Positions 1-11,507 of a stretch of 64,000 nt of DNA are shown in pieces (positions within the stretch are counted from its first letter, which is position 1; the number at the start of each line of letters is the position of its first letter). The notes under the pieces are model-generated. The model searched no databases. It saw nothing but the letters and a program-made list of their open reading frames with translations, and was not told the origin of the DNA. The translations under genes and the position numbers were made by a program. The stretch comes from Sacculina carcini (lineage: Eukaryota > Arthropoda > Thecostraca > Sacculinidae): positions 5,801,460 through 5,865,459 of the forward strand of contig OU696585.1 in NCBI GenBank assembly GCA_916048095.2, read 5' to 3'.

Positions 1-470
1 GGTCCTCGATGGTGTGATGCTGGTTACTCCTGTCAGCAGCTTATGGTGCGTGGCCCTCATAGCGAGGCACAGACGGCTGTTGACAGAGGCGTGATGCGAA
101 TAGATGACGCATGTAGTTGACGCGTATGCAGAAGACGAGTATATAGACGACGGAAATGTAATTCAAGCGATTAGGCGCCGTAGAAATTATCACTCAGCAT
201 CACACCATCCTCACTCGGGGCACCAAAGTGGCGATTGGCTCGCCACGGAGCTACACAAACACACGAGGCGAGTGTTCTGGACCGACAGTGTATTGCGACA
301 TAAGACAATTACACATACGCACGGTTGCACAACGCTTGCAATGCAGAGGACGAGTGCCCCTCCTCCAATGACACACAATGTCGCCGGGGCAGAGGACGCC
401 GTGCGCTTGCTTTTGGCGGTTTCCCCGAAGTAGTGCGTGACGCTGTTGCACGTGTCGCACCACAAATATT
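1..470. other. unassigned sequence
   Basis: I recognise no gene here. Open frames exist on both strands (for example 104-433 plus and 211-465 minus), but none shows a known domain, splice context or codon pattern. The GC content is higher than in the next kilobase and CA-rich runs recall the LTRs elsewhere in the window, so it may be the edge of an unlabelled LTR element. Confidence 0.3.
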
Positions 471-479
471 TTAACAGAT

Positions 480-850
480 TCGCTAATTCCTTATGCTTCT
501 ATATAATCTCTCACGCCAAGCCTCTGCGATATTTAATTTTATTTTTAGTTTGCAGTTGTCTCTCTGATCCTACTTCTGTATAATATTGAGTATATGATAA
601 GTTTCTCCACGCCACGTGTGACTGTTTCTTATATATTTACTCATTGCTTATTTATTTGTTCAAGTGTCTTCTTTGTGCCCATGTTATTTTGTGTTTTGCA
701 ATTGTTTCTTAATGTTCACTCGTGCACTTTTCTGCCTGGTTCTGGGTGCGAGCTTTTGTACTTGTTAATATTTTACTCCACTTAATCTGTATCAAATCTT
801 GATTTTGTCATTGAAATGCGCCATATCAAATATATGTTGCTGTTGTTAGT
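480..850 (+). repeat. 3' end of a LINE (L2/CR1-like tail)
   Basis: The T-rich stretch ends at about 825-850 in a GCGCCATATCAAATATATG block followed by TTG-type repeats. The same block closes several other copies in this window (31,727, 33,010-33,060, 38,840-38,870, 49,065). It is read as a 5'-truncated LINE 3' untranslated region on the plus strand. No coding part remains. Confidence 0.45.
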
Positions 851-1365
851 AGAAATCGAGCGTTCATTGAATGACTGTGACCGGCGCACAGATGCGTTGA
901 GTGAGGCTGGGTAAACATTGTGTTGTTTCTTTGTGTTTTGTGCTGTGTTTCGCGGTGTGAATATTTAGTATTGAGGCTGTTTACTTGTTGTGTTATTGTG
1001 TGATCGTATTATTTGTATTTCATCGTTTTATGTAATTCAACTACATGTATTCTCAATATGCCTCCGTTTACACTATGGAAAATTGATATATGGTGAATAA
1101 TCATGAACGATGAACGAACATGAACATGAACGATGGACGATGTTGTTGTGTTTTTGTAGAGTATATCTTCAAGATGTGTACGATGCTTGATACGATTGGC
1201 TTCGATTTAACAAAAATGGTCTGCAGGGACAATCATCCTAAATACTGTGAATCTAGTGAGTATGATTTATGTTGCTATATATTACTTGCATATTATACAT
1301 AGTTTGTTAATAGGGTTCTCAAAAATTAACCTAAAAATAGAAAAATAACATAATTTTTTAGAAAA
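851..1365. other. AT-rich spacer, nothing recognised
   Basis: No coding exon, RNA gene or clear repeat was found. At 1308-1365 a run resembling the ends of the hAT element at 25,210 (AGGG-T-TCAAAAA followed by TTAACCTAAAA) suggests gypsy 1 landed in or beside an old MITE. Confidence 0.3.
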
Positions 1366-1370
1366 ATGTA

Positions 1371-1796
1371 TGTAACGAGACCGAAAAATATAAAATCACA
1401 CACGGTCTGTATTCTGTACGTGCATGCACACGTGCTCACAATACCAAATTCTCCACAGCACGATGACACGCGAACGCACACACCACCGAAGCACAACAAC
1501 AACCCTGCATTCGCTCGTGCAACGCTGCAACGCAAGTATCACACACTCACAGACATACATGTATACATGTGCATTCATGAGCCAACATCTGACAATACCG
1601 GATCAAGTTGCAAGACAGCGAACGACTGGACACATTTGGCAGAATCATTCATTCGCAAGATCAAGGCCACATACATTAACACACACTCGCACATACACTC
1701 ACGCGCAAGCATGAACATGACTCAGCATCGTTTAACGCAGATGATTAGCAACACATAACATGAATCAATAGACCAATCTGCAAATTGCACACAACA
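1371..1796 (-). repeat. gypsy 1 3' LTR
   Basis: On the minus strand this LTR begins TGTTGTGTGC and ends GTTACA, giving TGT...ACA termini. It aligns along its length with 4213-4790. A purine-rich tract (minus strand AGGAAGGAG, 1797-1806) immediately precedes it and serves as the polypurine tract. Confidence 0.8.
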
Positions 1797-1865
1797 CTCC
1801 TTCCTGATTTTCAGGAATCAAATCATCCCTCATAATCACTCAACCAATCGGGTGGCCTTCGAGCT

Positions 1866-2764
1866 CTAATTGGCAACTGGCGACTCTCGTGGTCTCCAGC
1901 AGGCATCCTCTATAACAGCGCCATCCGTCGATTCGAGCACGACTCCCGTGGCCAGTGAACTCTCATCTGTCCACACGATTGCTCCGTTCCCTCTGACTGT
2001 CCAGATCCCATGAACGGGGTCATGGACGGTCACACGTTCATGAACACACTTCAGTTGTGTGGACAAAGCATCATCATGTATGGTGTCATCCCATCCTGTC
2101 GAAAGAGAATTCGCCCTTCTTTTCAGCCAAGCTGCAGCTGGGCGCAGCCATCCACAGACAGGCACGTGCGACACAAGTCGACCACACTAGGAAAAACAGG
2201 GCGTCGAGTGATTTTCTGAGGTGGAGGTGCAATGGGTGCATCGCGCCTCCAACGAACCACGGAATGGTTGCTCCGAACATGGAGCCCGAAAAGTCTGGCA
2301 CCGGTGAACACTCGCTGAGGTGACTTGCATTACCGGCCGTACTGATGAAGATGTGCGATGACCACTTCCGCACTCACAATATCTTCATCGACCAAAAAGT
2401 CAATGTACGGCAGCACCGCTCCCTTGATTTTCGAGTCCTGTTCGAGCACAACATGCACAATGAGCTTCATTACAAATGGAGCAATGCTCAAGCCAAACCC
2501 CAACCTCGTGAGGCAATAACATCGGCCGTCAATTTAAACTGTTTGGTAAGACCATAGAGCTGGGTCCACATGTACTTGAAGATAGGCACTCTTCAAGTCC
2601 ACCGCTGCAATATTTTCACCGTGGCGCCTCCATTTTCGCAGCTGATCTGCGCAGATTTCGGCACCTGCTGTGTGCGGAGACAGGTAACTGTTTAGTTCTC
2701 GAAAATCCAGAACAGACCGCACACGAGCCCCATCGCGCTGTTCCACAGCCATCAGCGGCACCAT
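1866..2764 (-). pseudogene. gypsy 1 reverse transcriptase and RNase H start, broken
   Basis: Three frames carry RT pieces in order: 2534-2764 (VLDFRELN and AAVDLKSAYLQ, motif A with its Asp), about 2340-2530 (palm with the catalytic box) and 1866-2174 (HVPVCGWLRPA connection, then VWTDESSLATGVVLE, the first RNase H strand). At about 2390 the catalytic box reads YIDF instead of YIDD, so the second metal-binding Asp is lost. Frameshifts separate the pieces. The closest relatives in the window are gypsy 2 and the 52,288-56,776 element. Confidence 0.8.
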
Positions 2765-3450
2765 GCCACGCTATCTTCCGTGCAATTTCCAGTCATGCAA
2801 AACCAACCAGCTCGATCCACCCAATTATCCAGCTCCTTGTCAAACTCCTGACGGACAGGAGCTCTCATTTTGTACATGGCCTTAACATTTCTCAGAACTT
2901 CTGAGGCAACACCATTTGCCCGTTTCCACTTCGCAGTCCATGTACCAATCTCATGATCAAAACTAACAGTAAAGTCAGCTGTTTCTATAACAGGTATGGG
3001 CTTAGCACGCTTCACGTGCCGCTTGACAGCATCTTCAAGGGAACAGGGTGCACTTACAACGTCCTTTTCACCCGCGTTCGGTCCACACGTGACATTGCAC
3101 ACTGATGGTGACCCAAAAGTCAAGCCACGCTCTGGTGTCACATTGACTCCTCCCAGTGCACCAATGCTGGACATTCCCAAAATAACGTCCACACCCAACA
3201 GCGGCCGATCAACCACCAAAACCTTCAGTCGTACTGATTCGCCGTCACTAGTTTTCACTTGAGCAAACCCACTACCTCTACAAATAATTTTACCTTCTCC
3301 TAGCGCCAGGACAGTTGCACGCTCGCCACACCATTGCCGACATCGACGTTGCCACACAAGAGTTTCGGTACACCCGGTGTCTACCAGACATCGACATGTT
3401 ACCCCATCAACAGCAATATCAATGATTGGTAGAGCACCATTGTTCATCAA
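2752..3450 (-). pseudogene. gypsy 1 aspartic protease region
   Basis: This 232-residue frame has the retropepsin active site as VDTGCTETLV near residues 22-31, followed by a flap-like stretch and ILGMSSIGALGG near residues 90-101. The protease would process the Gag-Pol polyprotein. The C-terminal part (residues 170-232) reads into the linker before the RT (QEFDKELDNWV). Start and end are frameshift-limited rather than natural. Confidence 0.8.
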
Positions 3451-3473
3451 AGCCTGGCAGCGAATGTCGGTGC

Positions 3474-4114
3474 CTACACACTGCTCCCCATTTCATTTCC
3501 CTGGTTCGAACACGATCTCGCAAGATGTCCACGGCGACCACAATTCCAACATTTGAATATGCGTCTCTGATTTTTCGGTTGAGTAACACATGGCAACGCA
3601 GCGGCTACATGAACGCTGTCTTGAGCTTCGATTGCGGGAGCTGCGGCGTGAGCTGGTACAGGTGGCCAATTCTCCTTGATGCGCTGATCATTGAGAACTG
3701 CTCGCTCTCGCGCTAGGAGATCGCTGATCGTCAAACACTCAGCCCTGGCACCAGCGCGAATCACGTGTCTTGCCGATTCTGGCAATCCAGCGACAAACAC
3801 ACATGACAAGGTGCGATCAGAAACGCCACCAAAAGTGCAGCAAGTTTGCGAAGCTCCGCCAAATACACGTCCACCGATTCGGCCTTGCCAAGCTTGTGCT
3901 TTGTGAACACTTCATATGCTGCATGCTCATCCAAAGCAAAATCGGAGTACAGTGCCTCTCTCACAGCACTTGAAGACGTCTTCCGACGTGACTCTTCCGG
4001 GATCTGTGACCACACAGAAAAAGCTCCACCGGTGAGTCGCAGCGGCTGAATGGACAGTACTGGTGCACCCCTCAGTACACAAAGTCTCTCGGTACTTGTG
4101 AACCACTCCACCAC
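3474..4114 (-). pseudogene. gypsy 1 Gag, broken in two frames
   Basis: 3761-4114 encodes the capsid-like part (VREALYSDFALDEHAAYEVF, then a helical segment). 3474-3809 encodes its continuation ending in a CCHC zinc knuckle (CWNCGRRGHLARSC). The overlap of the two frames marks a frameshift near 3780-3800. It matches the gypsy 2 Gag (13,039-13,437) in the helical core. Confidence 0.8.
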
Positions 4115-4200
4115 ACCACGACTACCATCAAATTATTCCACCAGTCTCGCATCAAAGTGCGCACCTTCGCACTTACATTGTCAATTGGCTTCGAAAAAAC

Positions 4201-4212
4201 GCCGAAATAGCC
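4201..4212 (-). promoter_or_regulatory. candidate primer-binding site of gypsy 1
   Basis: The 12 nt directly next to the 5' LTR read GGCTATTTCGGC on the minus strand. This is the complement of GCCGAAATAGC(C), which matches the 5' end of metazoan tRNA-Phe with one mismatch at position 12. The same site abuts the LTRs at 17,012 and 56,326. Confidence 0.55.
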
Positions 4213-4790
<578 letters not shown>

Positions 4791-4795
4791 ATGAA

Positions 4796-5060
4796 AAAAG
4801 TAACCCAAAAATTTACCTAAAATTATTGCTATCTCAGAGCAGTATATTTCTTTTTGCTTTCTCATACCATTCCCTATTATATAATTGTTTTCCACATTCT
4901 CTCTGAACTGAAGATATTTTACAGTAAACCACTGAGCGTTCAGAAAACTGGACAGCTCATATCTTAAAAACTATTCAATATTTGTCTGTGAAATTTACTA
5001 CAAATGTTGAGTGTGCCATAAATAGGCGTTCCTGTGAAAATCACTCATCTACCTATTTTG
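4796..5060. other. AT-rich spacer
   Basis: No gene seen. It starts with GTAACC and TTACCTAAAA strings like those of the TAGGGCTGTC hAT family, in keeping with gypsy 1 having landed in an old MITE. Confidence 0.3.
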
Positions 5061-5090
5061 GTTAACTTTGGGAATTAATGGGTTAAAGCA

Positions 5091-5630
5091 CTAAGGGAGT
5101 CGGATAGACAAAAAACAATAAAATGAAGATGGACGAATAAAAACCAGGGCCAGCAGGATAGCGTGAAGTTCAGCCGTGTAAATGGACGCGCTCGGTGGCA
5201 GCGTGCTCGAGCGGCACGTACCTCCACTTAAAAACGCACAACCCACACCACTGGCCGACTTAGATCCATCAGTGTACACGGCAGTATACCGTCCGTAAGA
5301 ATGAATTCGCTCCAGTGTGTTTGAGCGAAGCACACTGAGCACTGTATGGTGTTTCGGCAGAGCTGCTAGCGAGACGTCGACCTCGGGCGTGACGAATTCC
5401 CAGGGTGACTCCGCCGTGTATTCTTGTCTGAGGACATTGTTAGCACCCATCCCGGGTGACTCCAGAAGTGCCTTCATTTTGCTGCAAAACAGCACAGAAC
5501 GTTGAGGTCCTGGAAGGTGCTGCTGCTCAGGCACATGCTGGGAAAATACCACGTCATACGCGGGGTTTTCATGGGTGCTTGCCAGCTTGCAAGAATAACG
5601 CATGCCCAGCTCTTGACGACGGAGCGCCAT
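5091..5630 (-). pseudogene. LINE RNase H domain
   Basis: The 179-residue frame contains AVYTDGSKSASGVGCAF (first catalytic Asp) and YTAELHAILLAL (catalytic Glu), the first half of a retroelement RNase H. It then stops, so the last two acidic residues are missing. The N-terminal part is the RT thumb to RNase H linker and continues, after a frameshift, from the RT frame at 5,637-6,527. Confidence 0.8.
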
Positions 5631-5636
5631 CGGAGC

Positions 5637-6527
5637 CTAATCAGCCTCAACAAGGAGGCTGACGATTGGCGACGTACGAAACGCGCCGGTGGCAATGCGT
5701 ATCCCTGCGTGGTGTACGACATTCAAACGGATTTTTGCTGACTCCGAAGCCAGATCATATGCGATGCTTGCGTAATCGAGACGCGACCTGACTAACGAGC
5801 GGTACAGAAGGAGAAGGGACTGTCGATCTGCTCCATACCACATGCGGGAAACAGTCTTTAACACATTCAGTGCCTTTAGACATGTGGTTCTCAGCTGTGA
5901 AATATGGTCGGTGTAGGTCAAGCGCGAGTCCAACGTGACCCCTAAAAACCGAACCGTGGGTTGGAATGAGACAGCACTGCCGTACAATTCCACTTCCATG
6001 TCAGGGCTGGCACCTCGACGGCGGGAGAAGGGTACACCGACCGTTTTCGACGTCGAGAAGCGGAAGCCGTTACGCGTTCCCCAAGTCTCTATTTTATTCA
6101 CAGCCAGCTGCAGTTGACGCTGGACAGAAACAGTGCTGCGGGAAGAACACCATACGGCGAAGTCGTAAACAAATAGAGACCGTCCAATCGAGGGAGACAA
6201 ATGATTGTCAATGTCCATATAATCCAATACCATGTGGTCTGACGTTGAGCGACCCTGGCGAAATCCACACTGAGCATCATTGAACAGCTGACCGCGTTCC
6301 AGAAGCCATACCAGCCGTCTGCAAACCATTTTCTCAAAAAGTTTGCAGAGACTGGAGGTCAGCGATATCGGGCGATAGTCAGACGGGTGATCGCCCGATT
6401 TGCCCTGTTTCGTGATGGGTATCACGATCGCAGGTCGCCAGAAGGCTGGAAACTGCCCACCACTCCACAGATCATTGAAGACCTGCAGCAGGGTAGACAG
6501 CACAGCCGGCACCAGGCGTTTCAGCAT
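5637..6527 (-). pseudogene. LINE reverse transcriptase, catalytically dead
   Basis: The frame starts in the fingers (PAIVIPITKQGKSGDHPSDY, then RPISLTSSLCKLFEKMV) and runs through FGRQGRSTSDH-like palm to FVYDFAVWCSS. Two faults are visible. The catalytic F-x-D-D box reads FVYD, so the first Asp is Tyr. The VPQGS block that should lie between DYMDIDNHLS and SPSIGRS is absent, an internal deletion. The thumb (RLDYASIAYDLAS) is present. Confidence 0.85.
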
Positions 6528-6599
6528 GATGTTGTGAATGACGGTATCTTCAACACCCGAGCCTTACACTGGACAAGCTGCTGACTGCTGCCACGGCGT

Positions 6600-7110
6600 A
6601 CGAGGCTATTGTGATACCCATCACGAAACAGGGCAAATCGGGCGATCACCCGTCTGACTATCGCCCGATATCGCTGACCTCCAGTCTCTGCAAACTGTTT
6701 GAGAAAATGGTTTGCAGACCATCATTCTAGCAGACAATAGAAGACCGGAACGTGAGGCTAATCTGGCTACAGTGGCGTCCAAGAAACATGCTTCAGCCGC
6801 TCGCGGAAGATCGAGCCATTCAGAGCATATGTGCGACTACTGTGACAGATCGCACAAACTTCCTCGCACCGAATTTTGTCCCGCACATATAGCCAAGTGT
6901 CACGCTTTTCATCATGAGGTTGTGAACCTCATCAGGGCCTTCGCCCGATTTGCCCTGTTTTGTGATGGGTATCACGATTGCCCGTCGCCAGGAGGCTGGA
7001 AACTGCCCACCATTCCACAGATCATTAGAGACCTGCAGCAAAGTGGACAGCACTGCGGGCGACAGACGTTTCAGCATGAGGTTGTGAACCTCATCAGGGC
7101 CTTCAGCCAC
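6600..7110. repeat. inverted and repeated copies of the LINE RT finger segment
   Basis: 6,601-6,722 on the plus strand encodes IPITKQGKSGDHPSDY again, so it is an inverted copy of 6,305-6,430. 6,930-7,110 on the minus strand is a third copy (VLSTLLQVSNDLWNGGQFPA), with GPDEVHNLM present twice. The three pieces show local rearrangement or nested related insertions. Confidence 0.75.
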
Positions 7111-7119
7111 ATCGCGAAC

Positions 7120-7491
7120 TCACATCTCGCACTGCTGTTTGATCGGCGCAAAATCAGGGTTGACTTTAGCCACATCGCGAAGCGATTGCAAGGCTGTTCT
7201 CAGCTCAGATGCTGAAAAATCGCTGTTGATTGGCAGCTGACAGCTGGTGGAGAAATCAATGGGTGATCTCTCGCACTGCTGTTTGAACGCTGCAAAATCA
7301 AGGTCGTCTACGTTTGCACGACAACGCTCCGCTAAATATCGGCCGACTCTGTCAGCAGCATACTCCGGATTTATCACGTCCACGCCACCGATCTTCAGAG
7401 AAGGCAATGGAGTGGGACGGCGCTTCCAAGAGATTCGCTTTATACTGTCCCATATGATGGATATAGGACAATGCCGATTAATGCTGGACAC
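7120..7491 (-). pseudogene. LINE endonuclease-RT linker
   Basis: The 123-residue frame has WDSIKRISWKRRPTPLPSLK and EYAADRVGRYLAERC, the typical segment between the APE endonuclease and the fingers of I/Jockey-type LINEs. It has no catalytic residues. It fits the position between 7,781 and 7,110 on the minus strand. Confidence 0.65.
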
Positions 7492-7780
7492 AGGACACCC
7501 ACGAGGCCCGCTTCGCCTGACGAAAGGTCCATCGAGCTTTTGCGCGAGCGTGGCGGAAGCAAATCATGGTTGCCACCGTGCTCTTGCGCCGGAAGCGGCC
7601 CCAGCAGCGACGTCGCTGTCAAAACAACGCAGAACACGCGTCTGTCCACCAAGGAACAGGACGCCACCGGTGACGCGATGCCGTACGCGGAATGCTCTGT
7701 TTGGCACAGGTGACAATTTCCTCAGTAAAATCTTCGACGCTGGGTAGAAGTGTGGGGTTGCCCATGGCTTCCAGTGTCAA

Positions 7781-8194
7781 TCAATCATAGCGGACCCAAT
7801 CAACCCGTTTGAAATTCCATCTCGGTGGTCGTCTTCCCAACCTAGGTACCTCATTGAGACAGATCCATATAGGGAAGTGGTCACTCCCATACGGACTGCT
7901 CTCAACGGTCCAGCTCGTGGATGCCTGCAGACTGGGACTGCACAGACTGAGGTCCAGAGCATACATGCTTCCCGATGGCATGGTGCAATGCGTATATGTG
8001 CCTGTGTTTAAAATACCTATGTCTAAAACAGTTACAATATCCTCCATAATAAAACCACGGCTAAAATATGCATCACAACCCCAAAAAGGGCTGTGAGCAT
8101 TAAAATCGACTAAAACATAAAAAGGGGGTGGGAGTGAACTGATCAAAAACTCCACGTCAGCCCTTGGGAATGGGCGACCAGGCGGCAGGTACAA
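7781..8194 (-). pseudogene. LINE APE-type endonuclease, C-terminal half
   Basis: The frame contains VLVDFNAHSPFWG (the GDFNAHH box with its Asp-Phe-Asn-Ala-His core) and YGSDHFPIWI (the SDH box), the two C-terminal signatures of the AP-like endonuclease that nicks the target. The N-terminal half is broken up in 8,195-8,480. The first box has V in place of the usual G. Confidence 0.8.
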
Positions 8195-8527
8195 TGAGCA
8201 AACACTCTCCTCCCTACCACCCAGTCAGCACCGAACCGCAACCTACGAAGAAGTTAAAAGCTTAGTGACCTGTATTGCTAAAATGGATGGTTGTCGGGAG
8301 TGTAAAATATGCAGTAAATCATTAAAATTCGGCCTAATACCTCTAATATTCCATTGTAAAATGGACATAAAAATAAATCTAAGACAATAAATTGCAAATA
8401 TATACTCCCGTTAAAAAGGCACATACACTAAAAACCAGGTAGCACAGGTACCTAATCGCATCGCTTGGCTGATCTTCCTCTCTCTGCGTCAGGTGGGGAC
8501 CCACTTGGAGAGGCCTAGAGCTTCCGC

Positions 8528-9950
8528 TTAGATGAACTGTTCACCTACATGGCAGTGGTGGGAGTTGCTCCGTCGTGCGCTAACAACCGCCGAGCGCGGA
8601 GAAGCAGGGACCGCGCTCGCTTTGTGACCGGGAGATGATCCCCGGTCACTCCTCGGCGAGGCTGACTGGACTGAACGGCGGCTCTTGTGTTGCACCACCG
8701 TCCATTCTCCAGATTTCCTCTGGTTCGGGGTCGACCGCTCTCCCGGCTTGGAAACCTGCTGAGCGGCCGGTTTTTTGCCGCCCTGACTAACCGGCATCGC
8801 TGCCGATTTTCCAGTACGGCAAATCGGCACAGCACGGTCCGTCGGGTCAGCAGTCTTTTCAGGCTGCTGGGGAGCGACGCATGGGACCGCTGAGTTGCGG
8901 CGGTTGACGACCGCGACACGGCAGCCCCCTAAGGCCGCCGATCAACCGGTGTTGGCTCACGCTCTTGCTTGTCAGCCTCAGGTACGACCAGCTTCAAGCC
9001 CATTCGTCCAGTCAGCTTGAGAAAGTCGCCAACTGTCAGCTTCTCGAGAAACGAGTCGACAGACTGTGGAGGTTGAGCTTACAGTTGGACCGTGCCGGCA
9101 AAGGACGGGCTTGACGGAATGAGCTGCGGTACACATCACACACCTCGCCTAAGCTGCAGAGCTGGGCAGCGCGAATGACCAAACTCTCCTCCTTCAGACA
9201 TTCCGGGCAGTCACGCGACGAAGACGCATAACCGCTGCTCCTGCAAATGACACAGAAATAGTCTCCATCGCAATCAGCAGCGGTGTGCCGTGCGGATGAG
9301 CAATGTCCACAGATATCTGCATGGCTACAGCGGGAGCTCGTATGTCCGAAAAGTTTGCACCTGTAGCACCACATCGGGTTAGGCACGTAGGGGCGGACTC
9401 GGATACGCTGACGGATTTCACCGACCTTGATGTCATCCGGCAGATCAACACCGTCGAACGTGAGGATAAACGAGTGCGTTGCCACCTCGCTACCCTCACG
9501 CCGTCGGACGATGCGCTCCACGCGGATTACACCTTGGGATGCCAAGCCGTCGCATATCTCCTCGTTCTCAACACCCTCTAGCGCGCGACAAAACATAACA
9601 CCTCTGGCATGGTTAAGTGTCGAATGCGCACACACCGAGATGGGGGTGCAAACCCAAAGCTTGTCACAGCCCGATCCCACGCGATACCGGAATGTGTCGG
9701 CCTTCATCGCACGGTCTGCTGCCGTCTCAGAGCCGTATTTCACCAGCAGAGAACCGTCTCTCTGTCGGCTGGCCTCGACAGGCGCGTCTCCGACGTTCTT
9801 GAACCCGTCCAGACGACAGAATGGGTTTAGCGAGGACAATTTCACGTGTCCATCTTTCGGCGGCCGTGGCCGATCGCCCGATGGACAACCAGCAGTTGGG
9901 GTAGTTAAAGTTTTGGAAGCCATATATATTTGCATTGTCTCTGCGCACAC
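8528..9950 (-). pseudogene. LINE ORF1, Gag-like nucleic-acid-binding protein
   Basis: 9,036-9,950 (304 aa) holds a central RRM/PRE_C2HC-like part (GSLLVKYGSETAADRAMKAD) and then Cys-His knuckles (CYRCKLFGHTSSRC, CGHCSSARHTAADC, CVICRSSGYASSSRDCPEC). After a frameshift, 8,528-8,919 is the basic Ser/Arg-rich C-terminus. ORF1 proteins of this type coat the LINE RNA. Start chosen at the Met of 9,950; MASKTL, ten codons in, is also possible. Confidence 0.8.
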
Positions 9951-9959
9951 GACTACCCA

Positions 9960-10675
9960 CCTGTACGCGGGGCCCTACTGGGGGGACGGGCAGAGCCAGC
10001 ATGGGATGCCACGCCAGTGATCGTGCGCGCTATATGGGCACAGAATAACCCTGAGCTCGCTGCGAGCTCCGCCCGGTACGAGTCCGCGGGAGCTACAGCG
10101 CCGGGCCCGGACCAGTGACCAACTGGACCAGCAGCTGCAGTCCCACTGCAAACGGCGGACACTGAACCGGGCGGGACCCCCCTCGAGCACCAGGCACCTC
10201 ACCCCTGACCCTCTTGAGCCCTATCCGGCCACCCGTGCCGGCGTCGAACCATTCTCCCCACTGTCGAGGAGCCAAACAGCGGCCCCGTCGGGGTTCGACG
10301 CGCAGGCCAAAGACGAGTGTTGCGTCACGCCACCACTATACCCCGGATGACGTGACACTCAGCGGCCAGGATCCTGTTTGCCGATCCGACGGGGGAGGGT
10401 TTCCAGATGGCCGTTGGCTGCTAAACAGCTCATCCGCCATTTGACAGGTCTTGATTTTTTCCTGCTGGATGTCTGGCCACCCTGCTATGCCCTCACTGGC
10501 ATAGCCAAGTGGGGGGCCGGATTAGTCGCCGACATTCCGACCATGCGGCTGGTTGTACCGGGTTACATGTTACCAGTAGCAGGCCGAAACCTGACCAGAC
10601 ATGTCTTCCTTTAGTCGCCTTTTACGACACGCGGCAGCTACGGCGGCAGAATTCTAACCCTCCTACCGCAGGGGT
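9960..10675 (-). repeat. LINE 5' untranslated region
   Basis: GC-rich, without a supported gene. At its minus-strand 5' end are CCTGCGGTAGGAGGGTTAG and TTTACGACA-type strings with GTCGTAAAAGGCGACTAA. Part of this module (10,440-10,610) recurs at 32,140-32,301, at the head of the short element there. An internal promoter would be expected here, but I cannot define it. Confidence 0.6.
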
Positions 10676-11039
10676 GTTGGAGCGCCACGTTCAAAAAAGA
10701 TCTCCTCAAGATGGTGCACGACAGTTGCAGCGTCAGCCCAACGCAACGCTCTCCAAATTGCAAAACGCGACGGACCACAGTCAATTATCGATAGATACGA
10801 CGTATGTGAATGATGGGTGATATCAATCGCCAACCTGTACCACGCCTGTTCGACATCCAGCCTGCCATGACGCCACCTAGCCGGAGCAGGATCAACAGAG
10901 TTGCACACATCACAATGAGACACAACTTCCTGCACTTTATTTCTGCTGATTCCACTCCCGCACTTGCGTCTTGCAAAAAACAGAGTCCGCCGAATGCCTG
11001 GGTGGCCTGCGCTCTCATGTGTATCCAAAATGGCAGCAT
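10676..11039 (-). pseudogene. gypsy 2 integrase, N-terminal part
   Basis: The frame holds an HHCC zinc-binding module (HESAGHPGIRRTLFFARRKC ending in CDVC) and the first catalytic Asp block (RLAIDITHHSHTSYLSIID), then EIFFERGAP, where it is truncated by the LINE. The matching intact protein is the C-terminal third of the pol at 52,671-55,019. Confidence 0.8.
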
Positions 11040-11507
11040 TAATGTCGGGTAAATTAGGATTTTCTATCGCAGCAGCGGCACATGTTGATCGCTGTTCTCG
11101 GAGCTACTTTTCAGGTACTCTAGTGAGTGTGTCGGCACGATTCTCACCAGATCTCACAACCAAAACATGCAGCGTCAATTTGTATTCGCCGACCAATTCA
11201 CGCATAAGATCTATTCTTCGCCGGATTAGCATTTCGCTCTGAGCTTTCGCTCGCTCAGTGCGTCAACTAACCAGCGGTGCACCGTAACAGAATCTGTGTA
11301 CAGTTCCACTATACGGAAGCCTTAAGCAACAGCCAGATTGAGTCCGCGTATGGCAGCGTCAAGCTCGGCCATGTTTATGTGCGCAGCAGGATCTCTCCGG
11401 AGCCAACTCGCATCCTCCACAACACTCCCGTCTCCCATGGCTATAACCACACCAACGGCAAGAGAGCTTGCGTCAGTCCAGACTTGGGCACATTCATCCG
11501 CAACGCA
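11040..11507 (-). pseudogene. gypsy 2 RNase H, frameshifted
   Basis: Translation in shifting minus-strand frames gives VWTDASSLAVGVVIAMGDGS, AELDAAIRGLNLAV and VELYTDSVTVHRWLVD, the Asp, Glu and Asp strands of RNase H. Stops fall between them. No frame in the stretch is longer than about 85 codons. Confidence 0.65.

Larger units (their letters stand above)
5060..10675 (-). mobile_element. degenerate I/Jockey-type LINE with RNase H, rearranged
   Basis: Minus-strand order from the 5' end: GC-rich 5' region (9,960-10,675), ORF1 with zinc knuckles (8,528-9,950), APE-type endonuclease (7,781-8,194), linker (7,120-7,491), RT (5,637-6,527) and RNase H (5,091-5,630). That order with an RNase H points to the I superfamily sensu lato. 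The 5' end interrupts the integrase of gypsy 2 at about 10,675. The RT region holds a local inversion and duplication (6,600-7,110). Many frameshifts show the copy is dead. Confidence 0.8.
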
